From Cristatella mucedo (lineage: Eukaryota; Bryozoa; Phylactolaemata; Cristatellidae): a stretch of DNA of 64,000 nt. The notes under the pieces are model-generated. The model did not search any database and was not told the DNA's origin. It was given only the letters and a program-made list of their open reading frames with translations. Position numbers and translations under genes: made by a program. Positions 12,701 through 25,300 of this stretch are shown in pieces. Position 1 is the first letter of the stretch, and the number at the start of each line of letters is the position of its first letter. The stretch lies in NCBI GenBank assembly GCA_009760855.2, contig WPIO01000007.1, positions 7,120,501-7,184,500 on the forward strand, written 5' to 3'.

Positions 12701-15700
12701 GAGCAAAAGCTTCTGTCGCAAACAGTCTTTAAGGGGCGAAACAGAACAGCTAATTTATTGTCCACACACGACCTGAAAGCACGAGGAGGCTGAAACTGAT
12801 GTAGCAGTTTAGCTAGGTATGAAGGAGTCTAGCCGTGGCAGGCCTTTTATCCGTTGATCAACCTGCAGCCATACAAGCTCTTTTAGCAAAGGATACACCT
12901 CAAGACCCTTGACATTGATGCTGTCCGTGCGAGCATATCTGCTTCACCTTTGCTGCTCAGTCCTCCCTCCGATCTGTCATCACTGGTAGACTGCTACAAC
13001 ACGACACTAGCTGACACGCTCGACGAGTTTGCACCTTTGACAAAGCGCACTGTGCGCCCCCGCCCAGACGGCCTATGGTTTACCACAGACATTAAACTAG
13101 CCAAGTCTACTAAACGAAAGCTTGAAAAGGCATACAAAAGATCCGGACTAACTGTCCATCGACAGGCATATGAAGACTACTGTAGGTCGTACCAATTGAT
13201 CCCAGTAAAGGCTAAGTCTAGCTTCTATAGAAACATTGTTGAATCACAGATGCACAATCCAAAAATGCTGATGTCGACAATAAACCATCTCCTCAACCGT
13301 TCCCAGGTTAGCTCCTTACCTGATGATCCTTGTGATGATCTAGCCGATCGCTTCTCTCGATTCTTTGTGCAGAAGATAGACAAAATCAGGGAATCCATCC
13401 CTGCGATGACAACCTTCCCACTAGAATGCTGTTCCTCGGTTCCTGGCTGCGCCTCAATGTCTGCATTTAAACAGGTCACTAGTGATGTAGTCCTAAAGCT
13501 CGTATCTCAATCAAAGAAGACGACAAGTCCACTGGACCCTATTCCCACTGTCCTGCTCCTACGTTGCATTGATCTGCTGCTGCCATGCATAACCAACATC
13601 ATTAATATGTCATTAGCCTCAGGTCAGGTCCCAGCACCTTTCAAAAAAGCTGTAGTCAGGCCACTTCTCTCAGAAAGCTACACTAGACCAAGAGAACTTA
13701 AGCAACTACCGCCCAGTCTCCCTTCTACCATTCCTATCAAAGACACTGGAACGGGTCGTGGCAGACCAGCTGAACTCGTATATCGAAACCTCACACCTTG
13801 CTAGTAAGTTCCAGTCTGGCTTTAGAGCTAATCACTCCACAGAGTCAGCATTGCTCCGGGTATACAACGACCTACTTAGGAATGCAGACATGGGTAGAGT
13901 GTCTCTTCTTGTTTTGCTCGATCTTTCGGCAGCTTTTGATACCATCGATCACAAAGTACTTCTAGAGCGCCTCTCATCTCGCCTGGGCATCACTGGCACT
14001 GCTCTGCAGTGGTTCAGGTCCTATCTCAGTGGGAGACTCCAGAGTGTTGACGTGAATGGACAAAGATCATCTGAAGTACCTCTAAAATATGGAGTACCTC
14101 AGGGCTCTGTGCTAGGTGCGGTCCTTTTCACCGTTTATACTCTCCCTCTTGCTGATGTGATTGCCAAGCACAATCTAGGCTTTCACTTCTATGCGGATGA
14201 CACTCAGTTGTACCTTTGCTTTGATCCCTCCCAGCCTTCGAGCACCTCAAATTCTCTCAACTCACTTGCTGCATGCATTGATGACATCCGATCATGGATG
14301 GCAGCACATTTTTTCTAAAACTAAACGATGATAAAACTAACTTACTAGTTATGGGCAAACCTAGTGTTATTCAGAAATTGGAAAGGCTGACTTTCAAAAT
14401 TGGCTCTGCCAGCATATCTCCAGTTGCATCAGCTCGAAATCTAGGTGTCATATTCCAAAGCGACCTCTCGTTAGACGACCACATCAGCTCCACAGTCAAA
14501 TCAGCCTATTTTCAGCTTCATAACATTGCTAAAATTAGGGCTTGTTTAGATAAGGATACCACGTCCAAGTTGGTCCATGCATTCGTGACATCTCGTCTCG
14601 ACTTCTGCAACTCACTGCTTACTGGCCTACCAGCATGTGCGATCAGGCGATTGCAGCTGGTGCAAAACTCTGCAGCTAGGCTTGTCTGTCGTGAGCGTCG
14701 CAGTTGCCACATTACTCCACTTCTCGCCGACCTGCACTGGTTACCAGTCAAGCAACGGATTGACTTCAAGGTTTTGTCGCTCACTTTTAGGTCTCTTCAT
14801 TCTATGGCTCCAGCCTATCTTTCAGAGATACTACCCCATCAGGCAAAGCATCGTACCACTCGCTTTTCGGAATCCAACAGTCTAGAAATACCTCGTACAA
14901 ACCTTAAATCCTTTGGAGACCGTGCATTTAGCTCGTATGCTCCCACAGCCTGGAACTCCCTCCCGACCTGCATCAGAACATCCCCTGACCTGACCACATT
15001 TAAAAGAAACTTAAAAACATGCCTATTTAGGACAGCATTTAGTGGGTCCTTGTGATTCGTCCTCGATGTGCTTATGCGTGCTGACACTGTTCATGCTGCC
15101 ACTAACCACATTTGCATGCTGACCCAGTGCATGTAACCCCTAACCATGTTATTCATTTTGTTTGTTTTTCAAGCATGATTTTACTTACTATTCTATTGCG
15201 TATCACTTTGCAGCAAATGTAAAGCGCCTAGAAAGAGATTAAGTTCTCTGAGGGCGCTTTATCAAGTGCAATATTATTATTATTATTATTATTACGTGAT
15301 CACACCTGGAATTTGTAAACTAGCCTTGTAGCCAGATTCGTAGCCATCTGCAGTGGTCCAGTGGCTTTTTTGGCTAGCCCAGCCAAAAAGAAATTACAAT
15401 AACCAAGCCGAGACAGAATTAAGGAGCCAGTTAAATATTTTGCAAGCTACTGTGAAGGACTGTTCTTAATCTTAGATAGGGATTGCACGATGGCTTGATT
15501 GGTTGATTGATTCGATGATTTGATGGCTAGCTGTGGGAGCCTTCTTCTTAACGAAGCTTTCAAAAACGTAGGCAGCTGTCGAAGGTGAAACCTAAATCAC
15601 ACTGTGACGGTCACACAACAGCATCACCTATTAGACGAGCAACGTTTCACAGCCTGTTTTACCCTGCCAGTGCTGAACCGGCCGAGTTATTGAGACTTGG

Positions 15701-16381
15701 TTCTCCTACCGCCCGCAGCCACCCCATTTGCCGATTTCGTATTGGTCAATTGCCTTGAACTCGGGCTCTAAGCCGGAAGCCTTTGCAGTTATTGGAACCG
15801 TTTTCGGATGTCTTCGGACGTTCCCATCGTCTGCCTGAACCGACCCTAAATGTCAGTGCTTGTGCTGCTGCTAGTCTGACGGTAGTCGGGCCGTCGTTTA
15901 ACTTTTGCCAGAGCTAGCTCTGTCCAAGACTTCTCATGCTTGCCTTGGCTTGCCCCGGTGGCACTCTTTACTCTGTGGCCCGGGCTCAACATGGAAATCA
16001 AGCTCGCAGCAGTCGTTCCACCCTCGATGGGCAGGGTTAGACGAGGGGCGGGTGGGGGGTGCTCGGTTAGCTGCTGTCCAGCTCTCGATTCGCCGTTTGT
16101 CAGCCGCCGTGGTCGCCTCAGCCAGCTCTCGGTGGCTGCTTACCCGGAGTTTGCTGTGCCGACGAGCGCCGAGCTCGAGGGCAGCTGCTGAGATGGACAA
16201 TCATTTGGCTGCTCCATTCCTCAGCTTGAAGACCGCTGGCGACAAAAGCTTTTGCTCTTCAGGTCCTAGACTCTGGAATTCGCTTCCACGATTCTTAAGC
16301 AACGACGTCTACTCTTTTCCTGCCCTTCTGCCCATGCGCGCAATAGCCTCGGCCGGCGACAGCATGCTGTCTGGGTGTTGG

Positions 16382-16440
<59 letters not shown>

Positions 16441-17971
16441 TCTCTCCCTCTCTTTCTCTCGATGTGATTGCGCGCAAGCGGCCCTTTGCCCTATCACTCT
16501 GCGGTCATTGCAGCAGCCGCCGTGCGCTACCGGGTTGGGTGATTAAGGCTCGGGGGGGGGGGGGTTGCGTGTGCCGACCGTGCGCAAGATGGGACTGCAG
16601 ACCGTGCAATATGTAACAAGGCGAGAGTCGTCTTTTTTTTTATTATCAGCCTCATTTGTGTAGTGGCCGAGAAACCGTAGAGGCTCTTCTACGGCTTATG
16701 GTGGGTAAGGAAGAGTTGCCAGCTCTGGTATGTAAAGCCAGGACTTGGTTCGTAATTCGCCTGAGCCCTTATCAAGGCCCGTGGCTATAGCCTGTCCGGA
16801 AACCCTCTCTAGCGTTGCTCTACCTGGGTCTGAGCGTTCCGATGGGACGCGTCATTTTGTCAGGAACAGGACTAACTTTTGCGCAACAGCTGTGATGGTA
16901 CTGAGATACCGCTTGCATTTGCCGCCGACCTCTCCACTGACGACGGCTGTAGTGCGTTGACTAGCAGAGCGAATGGCCGCGGTTGTAGGGGCTGCACGAA
17001 AATAGAACTCGGCACCTTCTCATTGCCCAGAAACTTGCACTGGAAATCCTCACCGACATTCTTAGTACGGATGGTGAGTCTTGCGCGCTCTGCTCTTCCC
17101 ATACTAGCTAGCTTTGGCTAATTCAGTTTACCTCTTTGACCCCCCAATGCCTCGCCGACTTCTGAGATGTGCCGTCACACTGCACACGCGCACCTGCAGG
17201 TAGCAGCAGCGTCGGCGACGACGACTGGGAAGACGTTGAAGATGCAGCCGGTGATGGAGGCGATCTCGTGGGCATGGAGGACAGCGATCAGCTCGCCGAT
17301 GGCTTAGACGCTGGTGCAGAGCTCGAGGCTGCCGAGGTATGCTAGGCGGGTGCTAGCTCGGAGCGAGTTGGCCGCAGTGCCGAGCTGTGCGCACAGCGAT
17401 GCCCAAGCGCACTCTGCCCGCAGAGGCTGTCCGTGCAAGCGCCCTCGCTTGCACAGATTGACTCTCTCCATCGTCGCTTTCAGGGACCGCTATCGGCGGC
17501 TGCCCCATGCATGCCCTCGGAGCTGCTCACCTTTCTACTACAGAATGGATTGCTTCAGAAGGTAGGCGGGCGAAGAGCAGAGAATTGCCTCGCCCTCAGT
17601 GCAGCTATCTGCGTGCCAGCTAGCCAGGCGGCTGGCTTTGCCGGCTTCGCTGGTGGCTATTCAGCTGTGACCGTTCGTTCACAGTCGTCATTCACAGTCT
17701 CTCGCAATCAACGATTCGACTCTGCTCATTAAGCCCTGCTCTGCCAGCCCCCATCTGCCAATCCCGGCTTGGTTATGAGCAAAGTTATATTGCATCCATG
17801 TCCGGCGTTTTGCCTGATACCCCTCTTCCATGCCACAGTTCACCCAGTTCCTTGGCACCACCTGCTTTACCGTGTCAGCTGCCTGGCTGGTCGCTAGTCA
17901 CTCGTGACCAGGTTGTCCAGGGGAACCTCGAATAAAAAAAATAAATTACTAAATATTAGATGATTTAACAG

Positions 17972-18018
<47 letters not shown>

Positions 18019-18020
18019 CG

Positions 18021-18078
<58 letters not shown>

Positions 18079-21000
18079 GCAGAAGTCTTAACGGCTATCA
18101 CCACCGCTTGCAGTTGGCAATCAAGGATCGCCCAGTGCAGGATTTGAACCCGCGACCTCAGTAGGGAAGAGTGGAAGAGCATGTCTTCTGACCGTGACTG
18201 ACAACATGTGCTTGCAATCTATGTGTTTCCTTTGATTCAATCTGCTTAAAGTTTGAAAGCTTCATTAATGTAATGTAATGTATCTCCGTCAGTAACTCCA
18301 TAAAGACCATGTGGGTGTTACGCAGGAGAGTTCTGTATTGCGCACTAACAGCCTAAGCGGCTTTCGGTACGCATTCGGTAGCCAACAGACTTCGTCTCAC
18401 GCAACAAAGAGAAAGTGGGAAGCATAGCAGAGTTAGGAGAGCAGTTGAGGTAGTGAGTAGCATAGAAGTAGCAGTTCAGGACCGCTGAAAAAGTTATGCC
18501 ATAGTCGGCAGTTGGAGAGTAGATGTCGTTGCGTAAGAATTGTGGAAGCGAGTTCCACAGTCTAGGACCTGCAGAGCTAAAGCTTCTGTCGCCAACTGTC
18601 TTTAAGCGGAGGAATGGGACAGCTAATTTATTGTCCACACATGACCTGAGGGCACGAACAGGCTGAAACTGATGCAGCAGTTCAGCTAGGTATGAAGGAG
18701 CCAAGCCATGGCGGGCCTTGTGGGTCAGCGTAAGAACTTTGCTCTGTATCCTTTGCTCAACCGGCAACCATCCTAGCTCTTTCAGCAGAGGTGACACGTG
18801 CTCAAACCGCTGGGACTTGAAGACCAGCATTGCAGCCATATTCATAGTCCGCTGTAGTGGCATAATAGCTTTCTTTGGTAGCCCAGCCAAAAGGGAATTA
18901 CAATAATCAAGCCGAGACAGAACTAAAGAGCTAGTTAAATTTTTTACAAGCCACTGAGGGAGACAGCTTCTAATCTTGGATAGGGATCGGATGTGATAGC
19001 TAGCTGTAGAGGCAGTCTTCTGAATGAAGCTTTTGAAATTGAGACAGCTGTCGAACACGACACCTAGATTACGAGCACGTGGTGAAGGTCGCACAATAGC
19101 ATCACCTATTAGAACAGCAAAGCCTTTTAATCCAGCCACACGCTTAGGGTGTCCTATGAGAAGCAGTTCGGTTTTATCGTCATTTAATTTCAGGAAGTTT
19201 TCCGACATCCAGGATCGAATATCGGCAAGGCAAGCATTCAGTTTCTCAGTTGCTGCAGCAGATTCCGACGGTTTAAATGACAAATACAACTGAGTATCGT
19301 CAGCATAGAAGTGATATCCTATTCCATGGGCCTTAATCACTTTTCCCAGAGGTTGCGTATAAATGGAGAACAGCAAGGGACCAAGTACAGACCCTTGAGG
19401 GACTCCACAGGTGACCCTTCTCATGTCTGAGACCTGACCCCCACACGACACGGATTGAACACGATCAGACAAGTATGATTTAAACCACACCAGTGTTTCG
19501 TCTGCCAGACCGATCGTTGTTCTCAATCGTTCAAGCAGAACTTCGTGATCAATGGTGTCGAAGGCAGCAGACAGATCTAGCAGAGCTAGGGCAGTGACAT
19601 TCCCGTCGTCGTTGCCACGTAGAATGTCATTGTTAACGCGGAGGAGAGCAGTTTCAGTAGAGTGCTGCCTCTTGAAACCTGATTGAAATGTTTCTGACAT
19701 TCCATTATTTTCAATATGTTCAACTAGCTGCTTAGCAACAATTTTTTCAAGAGTCTTTGATAAGAATGGAAGAAGGAAAACTGGACGATAGTTTGCTAGG
19801 ACCTCTGTGTCTAATTCAGGCTTTTTAAGAATAGGTCTAACGATTGCCGATTTGAAGGACTTGGGGACGACCCCTTTTCCCAAAGAAGCATTAAAAATCT
19901 TGGTTATGGCAGGGCTAAGTTGGTCTGCAAGTGAAGACCACAGAGATGAAGGTATAGGATCTTCAGGAGACGAGCTCTTTTTGCTAGACCTTATTAAGGC
20001 AGCCACATCACAGGCAGAAACATCGGAGAATCTTTTAAGAAAGGTCACAGGTTGAGGAACGGCGATTGCTTTGGTCGGATGGGGCTTAATGGAGGCACGA
20101 ATGTGCACAATTTTTTCAGTAAAGAAGGTTGAAAACTTTTCGGCTGAGCCCTTAATATCTGGAGAGTCAGACCTCACAGCATTGGCTAGTAAATGGTTTA
20201 CTGTCTTATAAATCTGTTTAGTGTCCGACTGGCAGGAGTTCAGTTTTCTAGTGAAAAAAGAAGCCTCTGGCTTTTTTAAGCTTTCGGGTGTAAACTCGAA
20301 GGAAGTCTTTAAAATTGACCAGGTCTGCCTCAGACCCCGATTAAGAAGACTGCTTCCACCGTTAGTCACACGTTCAATTCCGGTCCATGATTTGGGCGCT
20401 GTCTACCACGTTGGCTTGCTAAAACTTTAACTAGCTCCTCGGGTCTGTTTGGGTTGGACTATTGAAACTCCGTTTTGGCTGGGTTACCGGAAAAGCCATT
20501 TCTTTTCAGCAGCTGTATTTAATGCTACTCACTTCGTTAGTGTCGCTCCTTGTTGCATCTATCCTTCACCACTTTCTCGTTGTGGCGTTAGACGAAGCCT
20601 TGTTGGCTACCGTATGCACACCGAAAGTCGCTTAGGCTTTGAGTGCACTATGCAAAACTCTCCTGTGTAACACTCACTTAGTCCTTGTGGGTTTGTAGAG
20701 ATGCATACACGCGTAGCTGCCTTGGCCGAAATTGGCGCCACATAAGCCCTCTTTTTGTCAAATGCTTGGATAGCTGACTTCAAAACTCGCGGTCAAATGT
20801 TTTTGCTTTGTGTTTACGGTCCTAGTCTTGCAACGATCGAGCCGCACTTGTTACTCCGACAGAGTGGATGCCTGGTGCGCATCACTCCTCACGGACGGCT
20901 TGTTCCGTGTTGCCCCAACAGTGCTGGCTTTTGTGCGTTTGTGTGCAACGATGCTTGCGGCATGCGAGATGCATGCGAGCATGCGAGAGACCTGCTGCGC

Positions 21001-22339
21001 TGCAGGTGTCCGCCCGCATACGAATCCTGCCTGACGAACTGCTCACGAAGCTGGCCGAGTGCGAGACCCTTGACGGAGCGCAGGTCATAAAGCGGTACGA
21101 GGCACTGCGTGGAACGCTGTGCATGCTCGCTGCATTTTTCTGCCCATCGTCGTCGTGTCGCTGCTGTGCTGCCCCCCCCCACTGAATCGCTCGTACATCT
21201 CGACTCGCCTGATGCGGTGGCCGCCCGGCGCCCCCACCTCCCTCCATGTGTTGCAGCTACGACGTGACGGTATGCGCTGCACTGCTCTGTCTCCACAATG
21301 CTGCGCTCGCGGCCGCCACTGCAGAGCAGCTCGGAGGAGCCGACGCTGTGTGCGGCATCTGGACCGAGCTCTCGCACCTCTCAAGTCTGACGTATGGTAG
21401 GCATGCAGTGCTGGCCTGTCTATCCGTCCCCTCTCTCGATTCGTGCGCTATGCTTGCGCCAGCAGTGAGCCGATGGCGGCGTGGGTAAGGGTTGCCGGCG
21501 ATCGCCGAAGCAGTGGCTGCAGCCTGCTGCTGCTGCTTGCCAGCTGGGGCATTCGTTTGCCCGGCATCTAGTATCGCTTGCGAGAAAGAGGTGCTCGAGT
21601 GAGCCGCTAGCTCGGAAATTCCCGGTAAAGCGCTGCGTCCGATGTTGCAGTGCTGGACAATGCCGGACTCGTGGAGTCGGTGACCACTGCTCTGGGCTCC
21701 GTGGCCGAACACATGGTCGAGGGTGCTGCCAGCGAGAAGGCGAGTGCCGCTGGCGCCAGTGTTTGGTGCAAGTGCAAAGTAGCTCTTTTGTGAAACCTCC
21801 TTCTCCCCGAGTTTGCTGAGGCCTTGGTTGCATTTGCGCTACATTCATGTTAAGTGGTTAGTCGCGATGTGACTGTGCAGATATCTGCTGTGGATCTAAC
21901 GTTAAAGGGTGGTTTAGGCAGAGGCTTTATCGTTGCCCTTTGTGCTTGCCACTTGTGAATCGCAGTTATGTAGTTTTGAATGCATTGCACATGCATTGAG
22001 CTCCTATCATGGCCTGTGCTGCGGTGAGGATTGGCTACCGCACACTAGATGCAACAAAGATTGCCCGAGCTTCAGTCGGCCAGCCATGCTGTATTTATAT
22101 ATCAACGGGATTGGCACAGGCCGGGGTCGTGCCCGCCAGTGGCATTGCAGCTGTACGTGCAGCCAGTTAATGCAAGCCAACAGTACCGCTTTCGTGACCT
22201 TCGAATTTTTCAAGCTTCCTTGCTTTATGCATACTTGCCCGTTTGTCTGCACATCTGAAAAGACCCGTGTCACCCCCCTCTCATGCCTCAACTTTAGTTA
22301 TCGTTTTTCCTACCACTGGTTCTATCGTACTGATGTTAT

Positions 22340-22388
<49 letters not shown>

Positions 22389-25300
22389 CGTGTGTGCGTG
22401 CGTGTGTGTGTATATGTGTAATGTATTGTGCTGCTTATTTGTGTCGCTGTATTGCTTGATGTAACTGCTGGTTTTTCACGTCGCATTCCTCCAGGTGGGG
22501 TGGCTTATCACGATCGTTTCTATGTACTGCAGCTTTTAATGGTGACTGATCACGACTTGTCAATGCTGGGCGTCCTAGCTGCTAGCAGCATCCAGCCTCA
22601 GGTCAGAGCCAACGCAGTGCACATCGTGTCGGTGATAGGGCAGAAGCTGGCTGCACAGCCTCCATCTGCATCCCTGGCTTCGTCACGCTCGCTGTTGCTG
22701 GTGAGTAAAATAAGACTTTGAGGTTTGTGCTTGTGTTACATCACACTCAATTTGTAAATCCATTCAAATGTTTCTTTGCTTGCAGTAAATCGGTTTGTTG
22801 CTCGGTCATTAATCGCTGATATATTGCCATGCAAGGCATCTGTAAGTAGCTGCAATGACTGACTCGTGGTAGGTGTGCCTAGATGTGCATTAGCTGTTTG
22901 TTCGTTTTCAGCTGGATACGAATCCTCCCTCTGCATGTCTTCAGGATATGCGTTCCCAAGCTTGTTTAGAGCGCAGTCAAGTACTGTGTCTGTTTTTGAG
23001 GTTAGTCAATATCGAGAAGTCCCAAACTTGTGCACACTGCCGAATGGGATTGATTGGCAAGTGGGGCCGACCAAATCGAACTCGTGCCATAAAGTTAAGT
23101 ATCTTGGATATGCCTCCGGATGTAACAACATTGAAGCTGTGAATAGAATGGCCAATTGTGCTGAGTTGAGCACTACGGTGGCCATGGTTCCCAGCCGTTC
23201 AGCAGTTTAGCTTGATTTGCCTTGAAGACGGAAGGACCATAAAATCATAAACAGTAGTGGCATCCGCCGTTCCGAGGGAGTGGGGCAGTAGAATACAAGT
23301 TGTGCAGTCACAAGCTCCATTAGCATGAACAGCGGTGGTTCGACGTTATCTTTTCAAAGAGTTTACTTAGATGTGGTTCCGTCATTGGAGTATTTGCTAG
23401 TGCATATGTAGTTTAAGTGGCGTTTTGCTCCCTTTGTTGGCCACAGCATGCCTTTTCACACAGCAAAGCAAAGAGCAGGTCTGATAAGCAAAGTCGTATC
23501 ACGTTTGTCCTCCCTTACCTCCATAAAGCCACTAGGACGAAGTGCATGTCGCGCAGGAGAGTTTTCTGTAGCGCACTCAAAGCCTAATCGGCCTTTTGTG
23601 CGCATATGGTAGCCAACGGACGTCATCTCCAGCGACTTAAAAATTGACGTATTTCAGAATTCGTTCGTAAAGAAAACTGAAAAAAATTCTGCATTGCCAT
23701 GTTTGCATCTTTTGTCTTCTCTGTAAGCACGACGCAAGACGAGCAACAAAAAGTAAGCGAGAAGCATAGCTGAGTCGGGAGTTCAGGTGACGAAGTGAGT
23801 AGCATGAAGAAGCAACTCAGGATGGCTAGAAAGCATGTGCTACAGTCGGCAGCAATGGATATGTCGTGTAAGAATTGTGGGCGTGAGTTACGCAGTCTAG
23901 GATCTGCAGAGCAAAAGCTTCAGTCCCCAATGATCTTGAAGCATAGGAATGGAGCAGCTAAGTAGCAGAGATGACAAAAATGTCGGGTTGAACTGGCAGC
24001 CGAATATGTGTAGGTGCTTAAAATATAGGGCAAACTCGTAAGTGACAGTTTTCAGTTGATTTTTGAAAAATTGAAGTTGTAAGGATTTAAATGCAATGGA
24101 AAAGTACTTGACTTTACCCAACAAAACAAAGCCGAAATAAATCGACCATGTATGACCCCCATAAAAGAAAGAAATAAAATGCGTTGAGAGTATGTTGTTT
24201 TTCCCCCAAAAATAATGCATCGCCTGGGTGCAGATACCGTGGAGCAAGAAGTGGATATTTAGGATCAATGACGATTGGCTCAGTTATTTGAAAAATTATG
24301 CAGAGGTCAGTAAATATGGTCTTGAATACTGGTTACATTTTCAAATCGATGTCGTCCGATGGCCACCGGTGGTAGTGCCATAGTTTCACTTGTAGGCATG
24401 CCCAGGACTTGGCTATCTACTGGTAATGTACTGATTCGAATGTGGGCTTATTTTAATTTCCATTTTTCTGAATCTGTTTATAAACAAAATGAGTTGCAAT
24501 CCTATTTTTTATTTATATAGTTTGCTTGCTCTGTCTCCAAGATAGGTTTAGAGATTAGAAGTATTCAGTTCGGAGCTTCCACTATGTGAAGATCGTTTGC
24601 AGCCCAGGCTTGTTGTCGTAGTAGCTACCGGCTGGGAGCTGGCATGTTGGGTAATAACAGTGGCCATTTTTTCATACACCAGCCTTGTCTAACCACGTCG
24701 TTGAAAGAACTTGCATTACAGACTGAAAGGTCATGGATAATTCTTAATTTAGCATGTATTACTTGCAGGGTCATTCCAGAAGTCTTATGTCTTATCTCGT
24801 GTTTTCAGACAAAGCAAAAGATGGCGATATGGACCAGAATGTTTAAGTCACAATCGGAACCTATGCAGCATCAAAAATTATGCCACGTAAAATGTGCACA
24901 TAGAAAGTGAAGCTTGGGTCACTGCTTCTGGCTGGTAGAGGGTGAATACCTCGAGCCTCAAAACCTAGCCAGCATTCAATACTATATGTTTCTTGCCCTT
25001 TACTTGCTTTTGGAAAAGTTGCAATCACTGATCCAGAGTCCTACGTGTGCATGTACCTGCTTACACTATGCCTACTGCTTGCGGATGTTACCACCAAACA
25101 TTTGGCAATGCTTATATGCAGCATCTGTAAAGTGCCCAGAGAGAGATTCAGTTCTCTGAGGGTGCTACACTAATAAATTATTATTATTACTATTGTGTCG
25201 GAACCCTGGCCTTCGGTGAACGCAGTCACATTCTCACGGTTTTTCTCTTCGTGTATGTCATAAATTGCACTTTCACTTTAGTTTCAGTTTGAGAAATAGT

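Noticed and set aside
13225-13479. Minus-strand frame inside LINE-A
   Set aside because: Shadow of the RT coding strand; the plus strand has the catalytic motifs.
20882-21848. Several 120-160-codon minus-strand frames opposite HEATR3 exons h-j
   Set aside because: GC-rich antisense shadows of exons that match HEATR3 in order and phase.
22321-22464. Cys/Val-rich frame in the TG tract
   Set aside because: Direct translation of (TG)n with no other coding evidence.
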